A stretch of 64,000 bases of DNA from Ewingella sp049889095 (lineage in GTDB: Bacteria > Pseudomonadota > Gammaproteobacteria > Enterobacterales > Enterobacteriaceae), in assembly GCA_049889095.1 (NCBI GenBank), contig JBLJFK010000005.1; one strand, given 5' to 3'. Shown one piece after another: positions 26,701 through 34,775 of the stretch. Position numbers and translations under genes: made by a program. The notes beneath the pieces are model-generated. The model saw only the letters and a program-made list of their open reading frames with translations. It ran no database searches and had not been told where the DNA came from. The stretch's first letter is position 1. Every line of letters starts with the position of its first letter.

Positions 26701-28177
26701 CGGCGAATGGGGTATCGTCGCCCATAGAGCCGACGGCTTCCTGGCCATTTTCTCCCAGAACCTGCAGGATCTGGTCCAGTTCTTCGCTGCTGTAGCCGAA
26801 CTGCTTCTGGAAGGTTTCCAGTGCACTGTCGTCCAGTTCGCGGCTGCCAACCTGATCTTCAGGCAGGTCTTCGAACGGCACCAAGCGCTGAACGTTTTTT
26901 TCCATCCACTCTTTGTACGGATGACGGCCTTTAAGATCGTTGTCAGTTTCCGCAGAGTGATGAATTTTACCACTGCGCGTGTCGATCACCATCAACTCGC
27001 CAGGACCGACACGACCTTTCTCTACCACTTCGTCCGGCTGATAGTCCCAGATCCCAACTTCAGAGGCGCAGGTGATCAGCTTGTCTTTGGTGATGACATA
27101 GCGCGCAGGGCGCAGGCCGTTACGATCGAGGTTACAGGCGGCATAGCGACCGTCTGACATCACGATACCGGCCGGGCCGTCCCATGGCTCCATGTGCATG
27201 GAGTTAAAGTCGAAGAAGGCCCGCAGATCGTTATCCATATCAGGGTTCTGCTGCCAGGCTGGCGGAACCAGCAAACGCATGGCGCGCAGTAAATCCATAC
27301 CGCCTGCCAGGAAGAGCTCCAACATGTTGTCCAGCGAGCTGGAGTCCGAACCGGTTTCATTGACGAACGGCGCGGCATCCTGCAGATCGGGGATCAGCGG
27401 CGTTTTAAATTTATAGCCACGGGCACGCGCCCACTGACGGTTACCGGCGATGGTATTGATTTCACCGTTGTGCGCCAGATAGCGGAACGGCTGAGCCAGC
27501 GGCCAGCGTGGCACGGTATTGGTAGAGAAGCGCTGGTGGAACAAACAGATAGCTGATTCCAGACGCAGGTCTGCCAGATCAAGATAGAAACGCGGCAGAT
27601 CGGCTGGCATACACAAGCCTTTATAAATCGTCACCACGTTGGAGAAACTACAAACGTAGAACTCTTTATTGGTAATGCGCTTTTCAATACGACGGCGCGC
27701 CATATAGAGGCGTCGTTCCATATCACGCGGGCGCCAGCCGGCCGGCGCATTAACAAAAATTTGCTCGATGCGGGGCAGGGAGGAAAGGGCAATTTCGCCG
27801 AGAACGTCAGGGTTTGTCGGCACGTCGCGCCAGCCGACCACGGACAGCGTTTCGTTTTGAAGTTCTTCCTCAACAATGCGGCGGCTCGCGGCAGCTTCTT
27901 CTTCATCTTTACTGAGGAATATCATGCCAACGGCGTAATTTTTGGCCAGACGCCAGCCGCGTTCTTCGGCAACCATGCGGAAAAAGCGGTCGGGTTTTTG
28001 TAACAGCAGGCCACAACCGTCGCCGGTCTTGCCGTCAGCAAGAATAGCACCACGGTGTTGCATACGAGCCAGTGCGTGAATTGCTGTACGCACGACCTTA
28101 TGGCTAGGTTCGCCTTCTATGTGGGCGATCAGGCCGAAACCACAGTTGTCCCTCTCAAGGGATTTATCGTACAACAT
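23720..28177 (-). CDS. gltB: Glutamate synthase (NADPH) large subunit GltB
   Basis: 1485 residues from the ATG at 28177, which follows GGGGAGG by 9 bases; the frame is open 41 codons further up but that part has no Shine-Dalgarno. A short propeptide (MLYDKSLERDN) precedes Cys12, the N-terminal nucleophile of the glutamine amidotransferase domain (CGFGLIAH). A central domain, the FMN-binding synthase domain (with GEGGEDPARYGTNKVSRIKQ), a 3Fe-4S cysteine cluster (CKYLRICHLNNCATG) and the C-terminal GXGXG beta-helix follow. In E. coli this operon is controlled by Lrp and nitrogen supply. Confidence 0.98.
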   Translation of the reverse strand: MLYDKSLERDNCGFGLIAHIEGEPSHKVVRTAIHALARMQHRGAILADGKTGDGCGLLLQKPDRFFRMVAEERGWRLAKNYAVGMIFLSKDEEEAAASRRIVEEELQNETLSVVGWRDVPTNPDVLGEIALSSLPRIEQIFVNAPAGWRPRDMERRLYMARRRIEKRITNKEFYVCSFSNVVTIYKGLCMPADLPRFYLDLADLRLESAICLFHQRFSTNTVPRWPLAQPFRYLAHNGEINTIAGNRQWARARGYKFKTPLIPDLQDAAPFVNETGSDSSSLDNMLELFLAGGMDLLRAMRLLVPPAWQQNPDMDNDLRAFFDFNSMHMEPWDGPAGIVMSDGRYAACNLDRNGLRPARYVITKDKLITCASEVGIWDYQPDEVVEKGRVGPGELMVIDTRSGKIHHSAETDNDLKGRHPYKEWMEKNVQRLVPFEDLPEDQVGSRELDDSALETFQKQFGYSSEELDQILQVLGENGQEAVGSMGDDTPFAVLSSRPRIIYDYFRQQFAQVTNPPIDPLREAHVMSLATSIGREMNVFCEAEGQAHRLSFKSPILLWSDFKQLTTLDSKYYRAETLDLTYDPAEQDMETFVAKLCDEGEQKARDGAVLLVLSDRNIAPNRLPLPAPMAVGALQRRLVEKNLRCDANIIVETASARDPHHFAVLIGFGATAVYPYLAYETLAKLVDARVIDKKYREVMLNYRNGINKGLYKIMSKMGISTVASYRCSQLFEAVGLHKELCNTCFQGVVSRIGGASYNDFEQDLQNLSKRAWLKRKTLDQGGLLKFVYGGEYHAYNPDVVNTLQAAVKSGEYSDYQQYAKLVNERPVAALRDLLQITPQGQPIPVDQVEPAEGLFTRFDTAAMSIGALSPEAHESLAEAMNSIGGRSNSGEGGEDPARYGTNKVSRIKQVASGRFGVTPAYLVNADVIQIKVAQGAKPGEGGQLPGDKVTPYIAKLRYSVPGVTLISPPPHHDIYSIEDLAQLIFDLKQVNPKAMISVKLVSEPGVGTIATGVAKAYADLITIAGYDGGTGASPLSSVKYAGCPWELGLVETQQALVANGLRHKIRLQVDGGLKTGADIIKAAILGAESFGFGTGPMVALGCKYLRICHLNNCATGVATQDEKLRRNHYHGLPERVTNYFKFIAQETREIMAELGISHLVDLIGRTDLLLELDGFTAKQNKLDLSALLATATPHPGKAVYCTENNPPFDKGLLNKNILDQAAPHIESKQSKSFFFDIRNTDRSVGALLSGAIAEKHGDQGMAADPVRINFSGTAGQSFGVWNAGGVDLMLTGDANDYVGKGMAGGRIAIRPPIGSAFLSHEASIIGNTCLYGATGGKLFAAGRAGERFAVRNSGAITVVEGIGDNGCEYMTGGIVCVLGRTGVNFGAGMTGGFAYVLDEDGEFRKRVNPELVEVLGVEELAIHEEHLRGLITEHVQLTASARGEEILANWPQWASKFALVKPKSSDVKALLGHRSRSAAELRVQAQ

Positions 28178-29060
28178 ATTCGTGAACCTCCCCAGGCTCT
28201 GCGAGACTCTCACACCTATTGCGAGGGGGCTTTTAGACAGGGATGGCTCACATTTTCGCGCACTCTTTCGGTGCGTTGAATGCCTGAGTTTCCCGGTCAA
28301 AGGCCCCTCGTGACGGTTCTCACAAGTGGTGGTTGACTTGTTTTTATGAGGGAGTCTTCAATTACTGCATAAATATGACGAGTGGTACACCCGTCGAGAT
28401 TGCTTCCAGCGGACTTCCAACTTAGCGAGAAAGCACAGGCAGGTCAAATTCGGATTTAAGTGAGAATGAAAACCTCATAAGTGAAGTTAAGTTTTTGATA
28501 AGTTAAGGTTTTATGGTGTTTTTTAACCCCTGAATTCAATAAGGTTTGTACCCTGAAGTGTGAGCTGTCTCACTGTCCAGAAGGCACGCTAACTGTACAG
28601 CGTGCTGGAAGTGGTAATTATTGCAGTGTTTTATACTGCAAAAGTGCTACTGCATGTGCTTTGTGACTATTTTTAATCAGACAGTAATAATGCACGAAAA
28701 GGACCGCGATAATAAGAATTATTCATATCAGCTCAAATGACTTTATTTGCAGTAATAGTGAATATTTATTCTTTTTGACGCCAGAGGAATGACGGGTTCT
28801 TTTTCCGGGGATGGGCGTAAAGCCTGAAATGATTGGGGTCTTGTTAAATAAAACCGCTCGGTATCAATAATATCCGGTTGATGGCTAGTCAATATCTGCA
28901 CGCAATTATGCCTTAATGCACCACCCTAAGCCCCGCAACCGTGCAGGTCACTAAGCCGATCACAATGTGGGGGTTCCACGCCAATCACCGTCTTATATCG
29001 GGCTTATCTGAACGTATAAATGGGGTATCATTCGAACGTCTTATTCTTAAGGGAATTGTT
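28178..29060. other. Long gltB/arcB intergenic region
   Basis: 883 bases between divergent gltB and arcB, markedly AT-rich from about 28450 to 28760, where Lrp and IHF sites of a gltBD promoter would be expected. A likely gltB promoter is listed separately. For arcB only a weak TATAAA near 29014 is visible. I see no credible ORF; an in-frame 40-codon extension of arcB (from 28941) lacks family support. Whether a small RNA lies here cannot be told by eye. Confidence 0.5.
28419..28447 (-). promoter_or_regulatory. Candidate gltBD promoter
   Basis: On the minus strand TTGACC (28442-28447) and TAAGTT (28419-28424) are separated by 17 bases, about 240 bases before the gltB ATG. This gives a long leader. 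The AT-rich block just upstream of it is where Lrp binding would be expected. Inferred from consensus only. Confidence 0.4.
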
Positions 29061-31394
29061 ATGAAGCAAGTCCGGGTGTTAGCTCAGTATTACGTTGATC
29101 TGATGGTCAAACTGGGATTAGTCCGTTTTTCTTTGCTGCTGGCCTCCGCGCTGGTGGTATTGGCGATGATTGTCCAGATGGCCGTGACCTTGTTGCTACA
29201 CGGTAAGGTTGAGAGCATCGATGTGGTCCGCTCGATCTTCTTCGGTTTGCTGATAACGCCATGGGCAGTCTATTTCCTTTCGGTCGTCGTGGAACAACTT
29301 GAAGAATCCCGTCAGCGTTTGTCGCGCCTGGTGGATAAGCTCGAAGAGATGCGCCATCGCGACCTCGAACTGAATCAGCAGTTGAAAGACAATATTACAC
29401 AGCTGAACCAGGAAATTGCCGACCGTGTTAAAGCCGAAGAAGCGCGCCTTGCCGTGGTGGATAAACTCAAACTGGAAATGCATCATCGCGAACAGGCTCA
29501 AATTGAGCTGAGTCAGCAATCAGCCTTGCTGCGGTCTTTCCTTGATGCCTCGCCGGACCTGGTTTATTACCGTAACGAAGATAAAGAATTTTCCGGCTGT
29601 AACCGCGCGATGGAACTGCTGACCGGTAAAAGTGAAAAACAACTGGTGGGTTTGACGCCTAATGACGTCTACAGTCCGGACATCGCCGAAAAGGTGGTGG
29701 AAACTGATGAGAAAGTGTTTCGCCACAACGTTTCGCTGACCTATGAACAGTGGCTGGTGTATCCCGATGGGCGCAAAGCCTGCTTCGAACTGCGTAAAGT
29801 GCCTTTTTATGACCGCATCGGGAAGCGTCACGGGTTGATGGGGTTCGGGCGCGATATTACGGAGCGTAAGCGCTACCAGGACGCACTGGAGAATGCCAGC
29901 AGGGAAAAGACTACCTTTATCTCAACGATCAGCCATGAGCTGCGTACACCGCTTAACGGCATTGTCGGCCTTAGCCGGATTTTGCTCGATACACATCTCA
30001 ACGCTGAGCAGCACAATTATCTGAAAACTATTCATGTCAGTGCCATCACGCTGGGCAATATTTTTAACGACATTATTGAAATGGATAAACTTGAGCGCCG
30101 CAAAATGCAGCTTGATATCCAGGAGGTCGATTTCACCGGTTTCCTCTCCGATTTGGAAAACCTTTCCGGCTTGCTGGTTCAGCCCAAAGGGCTGAAGTTT
30201 GTGATGCAACCCGATTTACCGCTGCCGCATAACATCATGACGGATGGCACGCGCCTGCGGCAGATTCTGTGGAACCTGATTGGTAATGCGGTGAAATTTA
30301 CGCGCGAAGGGGAAATCGTGGTGCGCGTTCATCACGACGGCGGCGAATTGCTGCGGTTCGAGGTTCAGGATTCTGGAATGGGTATTCCGCAAGATGAACA
30401 GGACAAAATTTTCGCCATGTATTACCAGGTGAAGGATCAAAACGGCGGTAAACCGGCGACTGGCACGGGGATCGGGCTGGCTGTATCCAAACGTTTGGCG
30501 CAGAGCATGGGCGGCGACATCACGGTATGCAGTGAGCAGGGCAAAGGCTCATGCTTCACCCTGACGGTCAAGGCGGCGATATTGGATGAGCCGCTCAGCG
30601 AAAGAGATGAAGAACTGCTTTTACCTGCGTTGAACGTGCTGCTGGTGGAAGATATAGAACTGAACGTGATCGTTGCGCGATCGGTGCTGGAAAAACTGGG
30701 CAACAGCGTGGAAGTGGCAATGAACGGCCATGATGCACTGGCTATGTTTGACCCGGATGAGTTTGATTTGGTGCTGCTTGATATTCAACTGCCCGATATG
30801 ACCGGTTTGGATATTGCCCGTAAGTTACGTCATGACTACGCCGGGCGGCATCTGCCGCCACTGGTAGCGCTTACCGCCAATGTACTGAAAGATAAAAAAG
30901 AGTATCTCGATGCCGGTATGGACGATGTGCTGAGCAAGCCGCTGTCCGTTGCTGCGCTGACCGCGATGATCCAGCAGTTCTGGGATCATCAGCCAGACGC
31001 TTCCGTAATGGAAAAGGAACCCGTAGTGATGAAAGACAGCGACACTTTACTCGATACTGCCATGTTGGAGCAGTACATCGATCTGGTTGGCCCGCAGTTG
31101 ATTTACCAGAGCGCTGACATGTTTGAAAAAATGATGCCAGATTATCTGGCCGTGCTCGATTCCAACATGATTGCCCGCGACCAGACAGGTATTGCCGAAG
31201 AGGGTCATAAAATCAAAGGAGCAGCAGGGTCGGTTGGCTTGAAACATCTGCAACAGTTGGCACAACAAATTCAGACCCCAACGCTGCCAGCATGGTGGGA
31301 CAATGTTCAGGAATGGATTGATGAGTTGAAGCTGGAGTGGCGTAACGATGTGCAGATTTTACGTGAATGGACAGCAAACGCTGGAAAAAAATAA
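29061..31394 (+). CDS. arcB: Hybrid sensor histidine kinase ArcB
   Basis: 777 residues from the ATG at 29061 (AAGGGA 6 bases upstream). ArcB senses quinone redox state and phosphorylates ArcA to repress aerobic respiration genes. Two membrane helices lie within about residues 20-80. A coiled-coil linker and a PAS domain (LRSFLDASPDLVYYRNEDKE) follow. The kinase has His292 in FISTISHELRTPLNG and the ATPase domain ends in ATGTGIGLAVSKRLA. The receiver has Asp574 (LVLLDIQLPDMTG) and the C-terminal HPt has His716 (GHKIKGAAGS). All three phospho-relay residues are intact. The last codons overlap the 3' end of the arcZ gene on the other strand. Confidence 0.98.
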   Translation: MKQVRVLAQYYVDLMVKLGLVRFSLLLASALVVLAMIVQMAVTLLLHGKVESIDVVRSIFFGLLITPWAVYFLSVVVEQLEESRQRLSRLVDKLEEMRHRDLELNQQLKDNITQLNQEIADRVKAEEARLAVVDKLKLEMHHREQAQIELSQQSALLRSFLDASPDLVYYRNEDKEFSGCNRAMELLTGKSEKQLVGLTPNDVYSPDIAEKVVETDEKVFRHNVSLTYEQWLVYPDGRKACFELRKVPFYDRIGKRHGLMGFGRDITERKRYQDALENASREKTTFISTISHELRTPLNGIVGLSRILLDTHLNAEQHNYLKTIHVSAITLGNIFNDIIEMDKLERRKMQLDIQEVDFTGFLSDLENLSGLLVQPKGLKFVMQPDLPLPHNIMTDGTRLRQILWNLIGNAVKFTREGEIVVRVHHDGGELLRFEVQDSGMGIPQDEQDKIFAMYYQVKDQNGGKPATGTGIGLAVSKRLAQSMGGDITVCSEQGKGSCFTLTVKAAILDEPLSERDEELLLPALNVLLVEDIELNVIVARSVLEKLGNSVEVAMNGHDALAMFDPDEFDLVLLDIQLPDMTGLDIARKLRHDYAGRHLPPLVALTANVLKDKKEYLDAGMDDVLSKPLSVAALTAMIQQFWDHQPDASVMEKEPVVMKDSDTLLDTAMLEQYIDLVGPQLIYQSADMFEKMMPDYLAVLDSNMIARDQTGIAEEGHKIKGAAGSVGLKHLQQLAQQIQTPTLPAWWDNVQEWIDELKLEWRNDVQILREWTANAGKK

Positions 31395-31502
31395 CCCCAG
31401 CCGAGGCCGGGGTGCGCGAATACTGCGCCAACACCAGGGAAATCGTTAACCCGCGACAATTATAAGGGTTCTGGTTTCGCAAGCTTTGGTAATTCTGCCG
31501 TA
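31385..31502 (-). ncRNA. arcZ: Small regulatory RNA ArcZ
   Basis: On the minus strand the 3' part matches E. coli ArcZ as I remember it: GATTTCCCTGGTGTTGGC (reading down from 31444), then GCAGTATTCGCGCACCCCGG and a terminator hairpin ending in a run of seven T at 31385-31391. This is the Hfq-bound seed that activates rpoS and represses other mRNAs. The location between arcB and elbB is the same as in E. coli. The 5' end is estimated from a possible -10 TATTAG (about 31508-31513); the 5' half is not conserved. The terminator T run lies within the last codons of arcB. Confidence 0.85.
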
Positions 31503-31642
31503 AAGTCTAATACATCTTGTAGGAACCAACATAACAAATATAAGCGAAACTGTTACAAGATTCATTAAAAACTGTGATGTAGCTTAGTCTTTGTCTATAC
31601 AAAACTTCAAGCCTTTATCGCAGTAAATTTTGGAGAATATGA

Positions 31643-32296
31643 ATGAAGCCTGTTGGCGTTGTGCTCTGCGGCGATGATTTTTCCGGTAGAACAGAGTTTC
31701 AGGAGACTTTTTTGGTCATTTCCGCCTTGAAGAAACAGGGTGTAGAAAGCCAATGCATTGTCATTGATGAGTCTCAACATCATGTAATAAAAGAGTTATT
31801 TATAAAAAAAGAAAAAGAGGGGATTCTCACGGCAACAGAATCTTCTTTTTTGTCCTTAAGTGAAATCATATCTCTTAAGGAATCGGTTCCTGAGAACTTT
31901 AGTGCTCTTATTTTTCCGGGAGGTTTTGGCACAATCCGTCGATTAACGACGCTGGAGACTGATGGTAGCGATTACACGATCGATGAGGAATTATTCACAT
32001 TAGCGCAAGAAACACATAAGCAAGGCAAACCATTAGGGTTCATCAGTCAGGCCGGAGTCTTGGCTCCTAAACTTGTCGGCACGGAAGTGCGTATCACCTT
32101 AGGTACTGATGTGGATCGTGCGGAACTCCTTGATGCCATTGGTGCCGAACCGGTTTCCTGCCCGGCAGATGATATTGTTGTCAATTTAGAAATGAAGATT
32201 GTTAGCACTCCTGGTTTGCTGGCGGAAGAGTCAGACCGTAAAGCCGCTGTGGGGATTGATAAGCTGGTCAGATGTGTTATGGAATGGAGCAAATGA
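31643..32296 (+). CDS. ElbB-like DJ-1/PfpI-family protein, divergent, family cysteine absent
   Basis: 217 residues, the length of E. coli ElbB, and in the elbB position between arcB and mtgA. The C-terminal third is clearly ElbB-like (CPADDIVVN, GIDKLV, LGTDVDRAELLDAIGAE) and IFPGGFGTIRRL matches the family glycine loop. The N-terminal half (residues 30-90) is weakly similar. The nucleophile elbow that reads GFMCIAP in E. coli reads GFISQAG here, so the conserved Cys is Ser135. The gene is more AT-rich than its neighbours, with runs such as ATAAAAAAAGAAAAAGAGG near 31802. It starts with GGAG 8 bases upstream and overlaps mtgA by 4 bases. The function is unknown; glyoxalase-type activity is unlikely without the Cys. 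Confidence 0.8.
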   Translation: MKPVGVVLCGDDFSGRTEFQETFLVISALKKQGVESQCIVIDESQHHVIKELFIKKEKEGILTATESSFLSLSEIISLKESVPENFSALIFPGGFGTIRRLTTLETDGSDYTIDEELFTLAQETHKQGKPLGFISQAGVLAPKLVGTEVRITLGTDVDRAELLDAIGAEPVSCPADDIVVNLEMKIVSTPGLLAEESDRKAAVGIDKLVRCVMEWSK

Positions 32297-33024
32297 GTAA
32301 ATCGTCAGCAACTGTCCTGTTAAGGACGCCGTTAAAATGGCTAAAACGCCTTGTAATACTGTTCATGGGCTTATGGGTGGCGGGTATTCTGCTGTTCTCT
32401 TTTCTGCCAGTACCCTTTTCTGCAGTGATGGTGGAGCGGCAAATTTCTGCCTGGATGAGCGGCAATTTCAGTTACATTTCCCATTCTACCTGGGTACCGA
32501 TGAATGAAATTTCCTCGCCTATGGCGCTGGCAGTCATGGCCGCCGAAGACCAGAAATTCCCCGAGCACTGGGGGTTTGATGTCGAAGCTATTCAGTCAGT
32601 GCTGGAAAAAAGTGATAAAGATGATGCGCGAGTTCGCGGTGCTTCGACACTTTCTCAGCAAACCGTCAAGAATCTGTTCCTATGGGATGGCCGCAGCTGG
32701 GTGCGAAAAGGGCTGGAGGCCGGGCTGACCGTTGGCATTGAAACAGTCTGGAGCAAGCGCCGGATTCTGACGGTGTACCTGAATATCGTGGAGTTTGGTG
32801 ACGGTATTTTCGGCGTAGAGCAGGCTGCGCAGCACTTTTTCCATAAACCTGCCAGCAAGCTTACTGCTTCTCAGGCTGCGCTTCTGGCAGCAGTTTTGCC
32901 CAACCCCCATCTTTTCAAAGTCGATTCACCCTCAGCTTATGTGCTGCGTCGTCAGCAGTGGATCTTGCGCCAGATGAGCCAACTGGGTGGTGAGGCATTT
33001 CTCGCCGAACACAAGCTAAGGTAG
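32293..33024 (+). CDS. mtgA: Monofunctional biosynthetic peptidoglycan transglycosylase MtgA
   Basis: 243 residues from the ATG at 32293 that overlaps the previous stop (ATGA); seven open codons upstream were not used. One N-terminal membrane helix (LVILFMGLWVAGILLFSFL) is followed by a GT51 domain that polymerises lipid II glycan strands in the periplasm. The catalytic glutamate is Glu85 in AAEDQKFPEHWGFD, and GASTLSQQTVKNLFLW and LNIVEFGDGIFGVE are conserved motifs. No transpeptidase domain, as expected. Confidence 0.97.
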   Translation: MSKSSATVLLRTPLKWLKRLVILFMGLWVAGILLFSFLPVPFSAVMVERQISAWMSGNFSYISHSTWVPMNEISSPMALAVMAAEDQKFPEHWGFDVEAIQSVLEKSDKDDARVRGASTLSQQTVKNLFLWDGRSWVRKGLEAGLTVGIETVWSKRRILTVYLNIVEFGDGIFGVEQAAQHFFHKPASKLTASQAALLAAVLPNPHLFKVDSPSAYVLRRQQWILRQMSQLGGEAFLAEHKLR

Positions 33025-33040
33025 CCTTCCTGCCTGAATG

Positions 33041-33076
33041 CATAAAAAAGGGCCCAGCATACGATACTGAGCCCCT
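33041..33076 (-). terminator. Terminator after dolP
   Basis: On the minus strand GGGGCTCAGT pairs with GCTGGGCCC (one mismatch) and is followed by six T. The mtgA stop is 17 bases away on the opposite strand, so it may also slow mtgA transcripts. Confidence 0.75.
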
Positions 33077-33095
33077 TCACTACTTTTAATACCCC

Positions 33096-33671
33096 TTACT
33101 TAACGTAGGTAAAGGCCGTAGTGACATGTTTCACACCGCTGACGCCGGCAGCGATGCTCGCTGCTGACTTGCCTTCTTCCTGAGTCACCAGACCCAGCAA
33201 GAACACTTCGCCATTTTCGGTGGTCACTTTCACGTTGGAAGATTTCACTGAATCACTGGTGAGGATCTGTGAACGGACCTTGGTGGTGATCCAGGTATCC
33301 AGTGATGCGGTCCCCATGCTGACCGGTTTACCGGTGCGGATCTCGTTATATACATCGCTTGCGCCATCTACGCCCATGGTGATCTGTTTAGCGCGGGTTG
33401 CCATATCTGGCGTTGGGGCCTGACCGGTTAACAGGACTTTACCCTGATAGGCGGTCGCCACAATTCTGGCTTCATCCTTGAGTTGCTTGTCTTTACTGAT
33501 CGCATTGCTCACACGCGCCTCTAGCGTGCTGTCATCAACCTGAGTGCCTACTGAGCGTGGATCGGTGGTGGTCTTGGTCGCAACACCGGCAACGCCAACG
33601 ACAGCGGCGGCCACGCAGCCTTGTAACAGAAGGGCGCTTAACAATACTGCAAAGAGAGGACTTGCCTTCAT
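33096..33671 (-). CDS. dolP: Dual-BON-domain outer-membrane lipoprotein DolP
   Basis: 191 residues, the E. coli (YraP) length. The lipoprotein signal has lipobox LLLQGC with Cys19. Two BON domains follow: one around residues 45-115 (STLEARVSNAISKDKQL) and one around 120-190 (LDTWITTKVRSQI). DolP sits in the outer membrane, binds anionic phospholipid and supports envelope integrity near BAM. It lies 9 bases after diaA on the same strand and is a sigma-E regulon member in E. coli. Confidence 0.97.
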   Translation of the reverse strand: MKASPLFAVLLSALLLQGCVAAAVVGVAGVATKTTTDPRSVGTQVDDSTLEARVSNAISKDKQLKDEARIVATAYQGKVLLTGQAPTPDMATRAKQITMGVDGASDVYNEIRTGKPVSMGTASLDTWITTKVRSQILTSDSVKSSNVKVTTENGEVFLLGLVTQEEGKSAASIAAGVSGVKHVTTAFTYVK

Positions 33672-33680
33672 TGGAACTCC

Positions 33681-34271
33681 TTAATCGTCCTGGTGTGGGA
33701 ACAGCGTGTTATCAATCAGGTCACAGAGACAGTTCACTGTGAGCATATGCATTTCCTGAATACGTGCGCTGCGATGGGACGGAATACGTATCTCAACGTC
33801 GTGGGGCCCCAGTAAACCAGCTAGCTCACCGCCGTCATACCCCGTGAGAGCAACGATATTCATATCGCGGGTCACTGCGGCCTCAACCGCTTTGACAATA
33901 TCACGGCTATTACCACGGGTGGAAATGGCTAATAAAACGTCACCTGCCTGACCCAGCGCCCGTACCTGTTTGGCGTAGATCTCTTCGTGCAGACGATCGT
34001 TGGCAATAGCGGTCAGCAGAATGTTATCTGCACATAGTGAGATTGCAGGAAGGCTCGGACGTTCAGTTTCAAAACGATTAATCAGACTGGCGGAAAAATG
34101 TTGGGCATTTGCCGCAGAGGTGCCGTTACCGCAGCAGAGTATTTTATTGCCGTTAAGCAGCGATTGCACCAGCGTCATTGCTGCGCGGGAAATGGCATCA
34201 GGCAGAGCTTCTGCAGCGGCAATCTGGGTTTGAATACTTTCAGTAAAGCAGGCTTTGATTCTATCCAGCAC
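33681..34271 (-). CDS. diaA: DnaA initiator-associating protein DiaA
   Basis: 196-residue SIS-domain protein; tetramers bind several DnaA molecules and promote their assembly on oriC. It is almost identical to E. coli through SRAAMTLVQSLLNGNKILCC and ISTRGNSRDIVKAVEAAV. It starts with GTG (34271). It lies between yraN and dolP, the conserved lpoA-yraN-diaA-dolP order. Confidence 0.97.
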   Translation of the reverse strand: MLDRIKACFTESIQTQIAAAEALPDAISRAAMTLVQSLLNGNKILCCGNGTSAANAQHFSASLINRFETERPSLPAISLCADNILLTAIANDRLHEEIYAKQVRALGQAGDVLLAISTRGNSRDIVKAVEAAVTRDMNIVALTGYDGGELAGLLGPHDVEIRIPSHRSARIQEMHMLTVNCLCDLIDNTLFPHQDD

Positions 34272-34337
34272 GTGATTTAGTCCAGTCAGTAAAATGTCGG
34301 CTGCGCGGTCGGGCAGGCCGTCAGTCTCAAAACAACC

Positions 34338-34697
34338 TCAATCCGCATTGAAAGCATCCGTCAGCCATTCTATCTGGCTACCCGTGATGGCTAAAATATC
34401 AAAACGGCAAGATGATGTGTCAAAGCTTGCGTTTCTTCCAGCAAGCCAGAAAGAGGCGGCCTGTAACAACCGCTTCTGTTTTTGATGCGTCACGCTGGCC
34501 GCTGCGCCACCAAACAATGCATTGCAACGGTAGCGGACTTCAACAAACACCCAGGTTTGTTTATCGCGCATGATCAGGTCAATTTCACCCCGCCGGCACG
34601 CCACGTTAGCAGCGACGAAAATCAGCCCTGCCTTCTCAAGATAGCGTCTGGCAAAGGCTTCATAGTTTGCGCCACGCTCGCGGGTGGTCTTGAACAT
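34338..34697 (-). CDS. yraN: UPF0102 family protein YraN (nuclease-like fold)
   Basis: 119 residues, a little shorter than E. coli YraN (131) at the N-terminus. The restriction-endonuclease-like core shows RGEIDLIMRD followed by FVEVRYR, the E-x-D...ExR pattern of the family, and GGAAASVTHQKQ. The family resembles Holliday-junction resolvases by fold, but a cellular function is not established. Start at 34697 with GGATG 5 bases upstream. Located between lpoA and diaA. Confidence 0.93.
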   Translation of the reverse strand: MFKTTRERGANYEAFARRYLEKAGLIFVAANVACRRGEIDLIMRDKQTWVFVEVRYRCNALFGGAAASVTHQKQKRLLQAASFWLAGRNASFDTSSCRFDILAITGSQIEWLTDAFNAD

Positions 34698-34775
34698 CAG
34701 TACATCCTTGTCAGTGTAAACTCCGGCAATCCAATGCCTGAGTGAAATTGTCAGCGTTACCTTAAACCGGTACTT

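Noticed and set aside
28941..29060. 40-codon extension of arcB
   Set aside because: ArcB begins MKQVRVLAQYYVDLM in the family; the upstream part shows no similarity and no Shine-Dalgarno.
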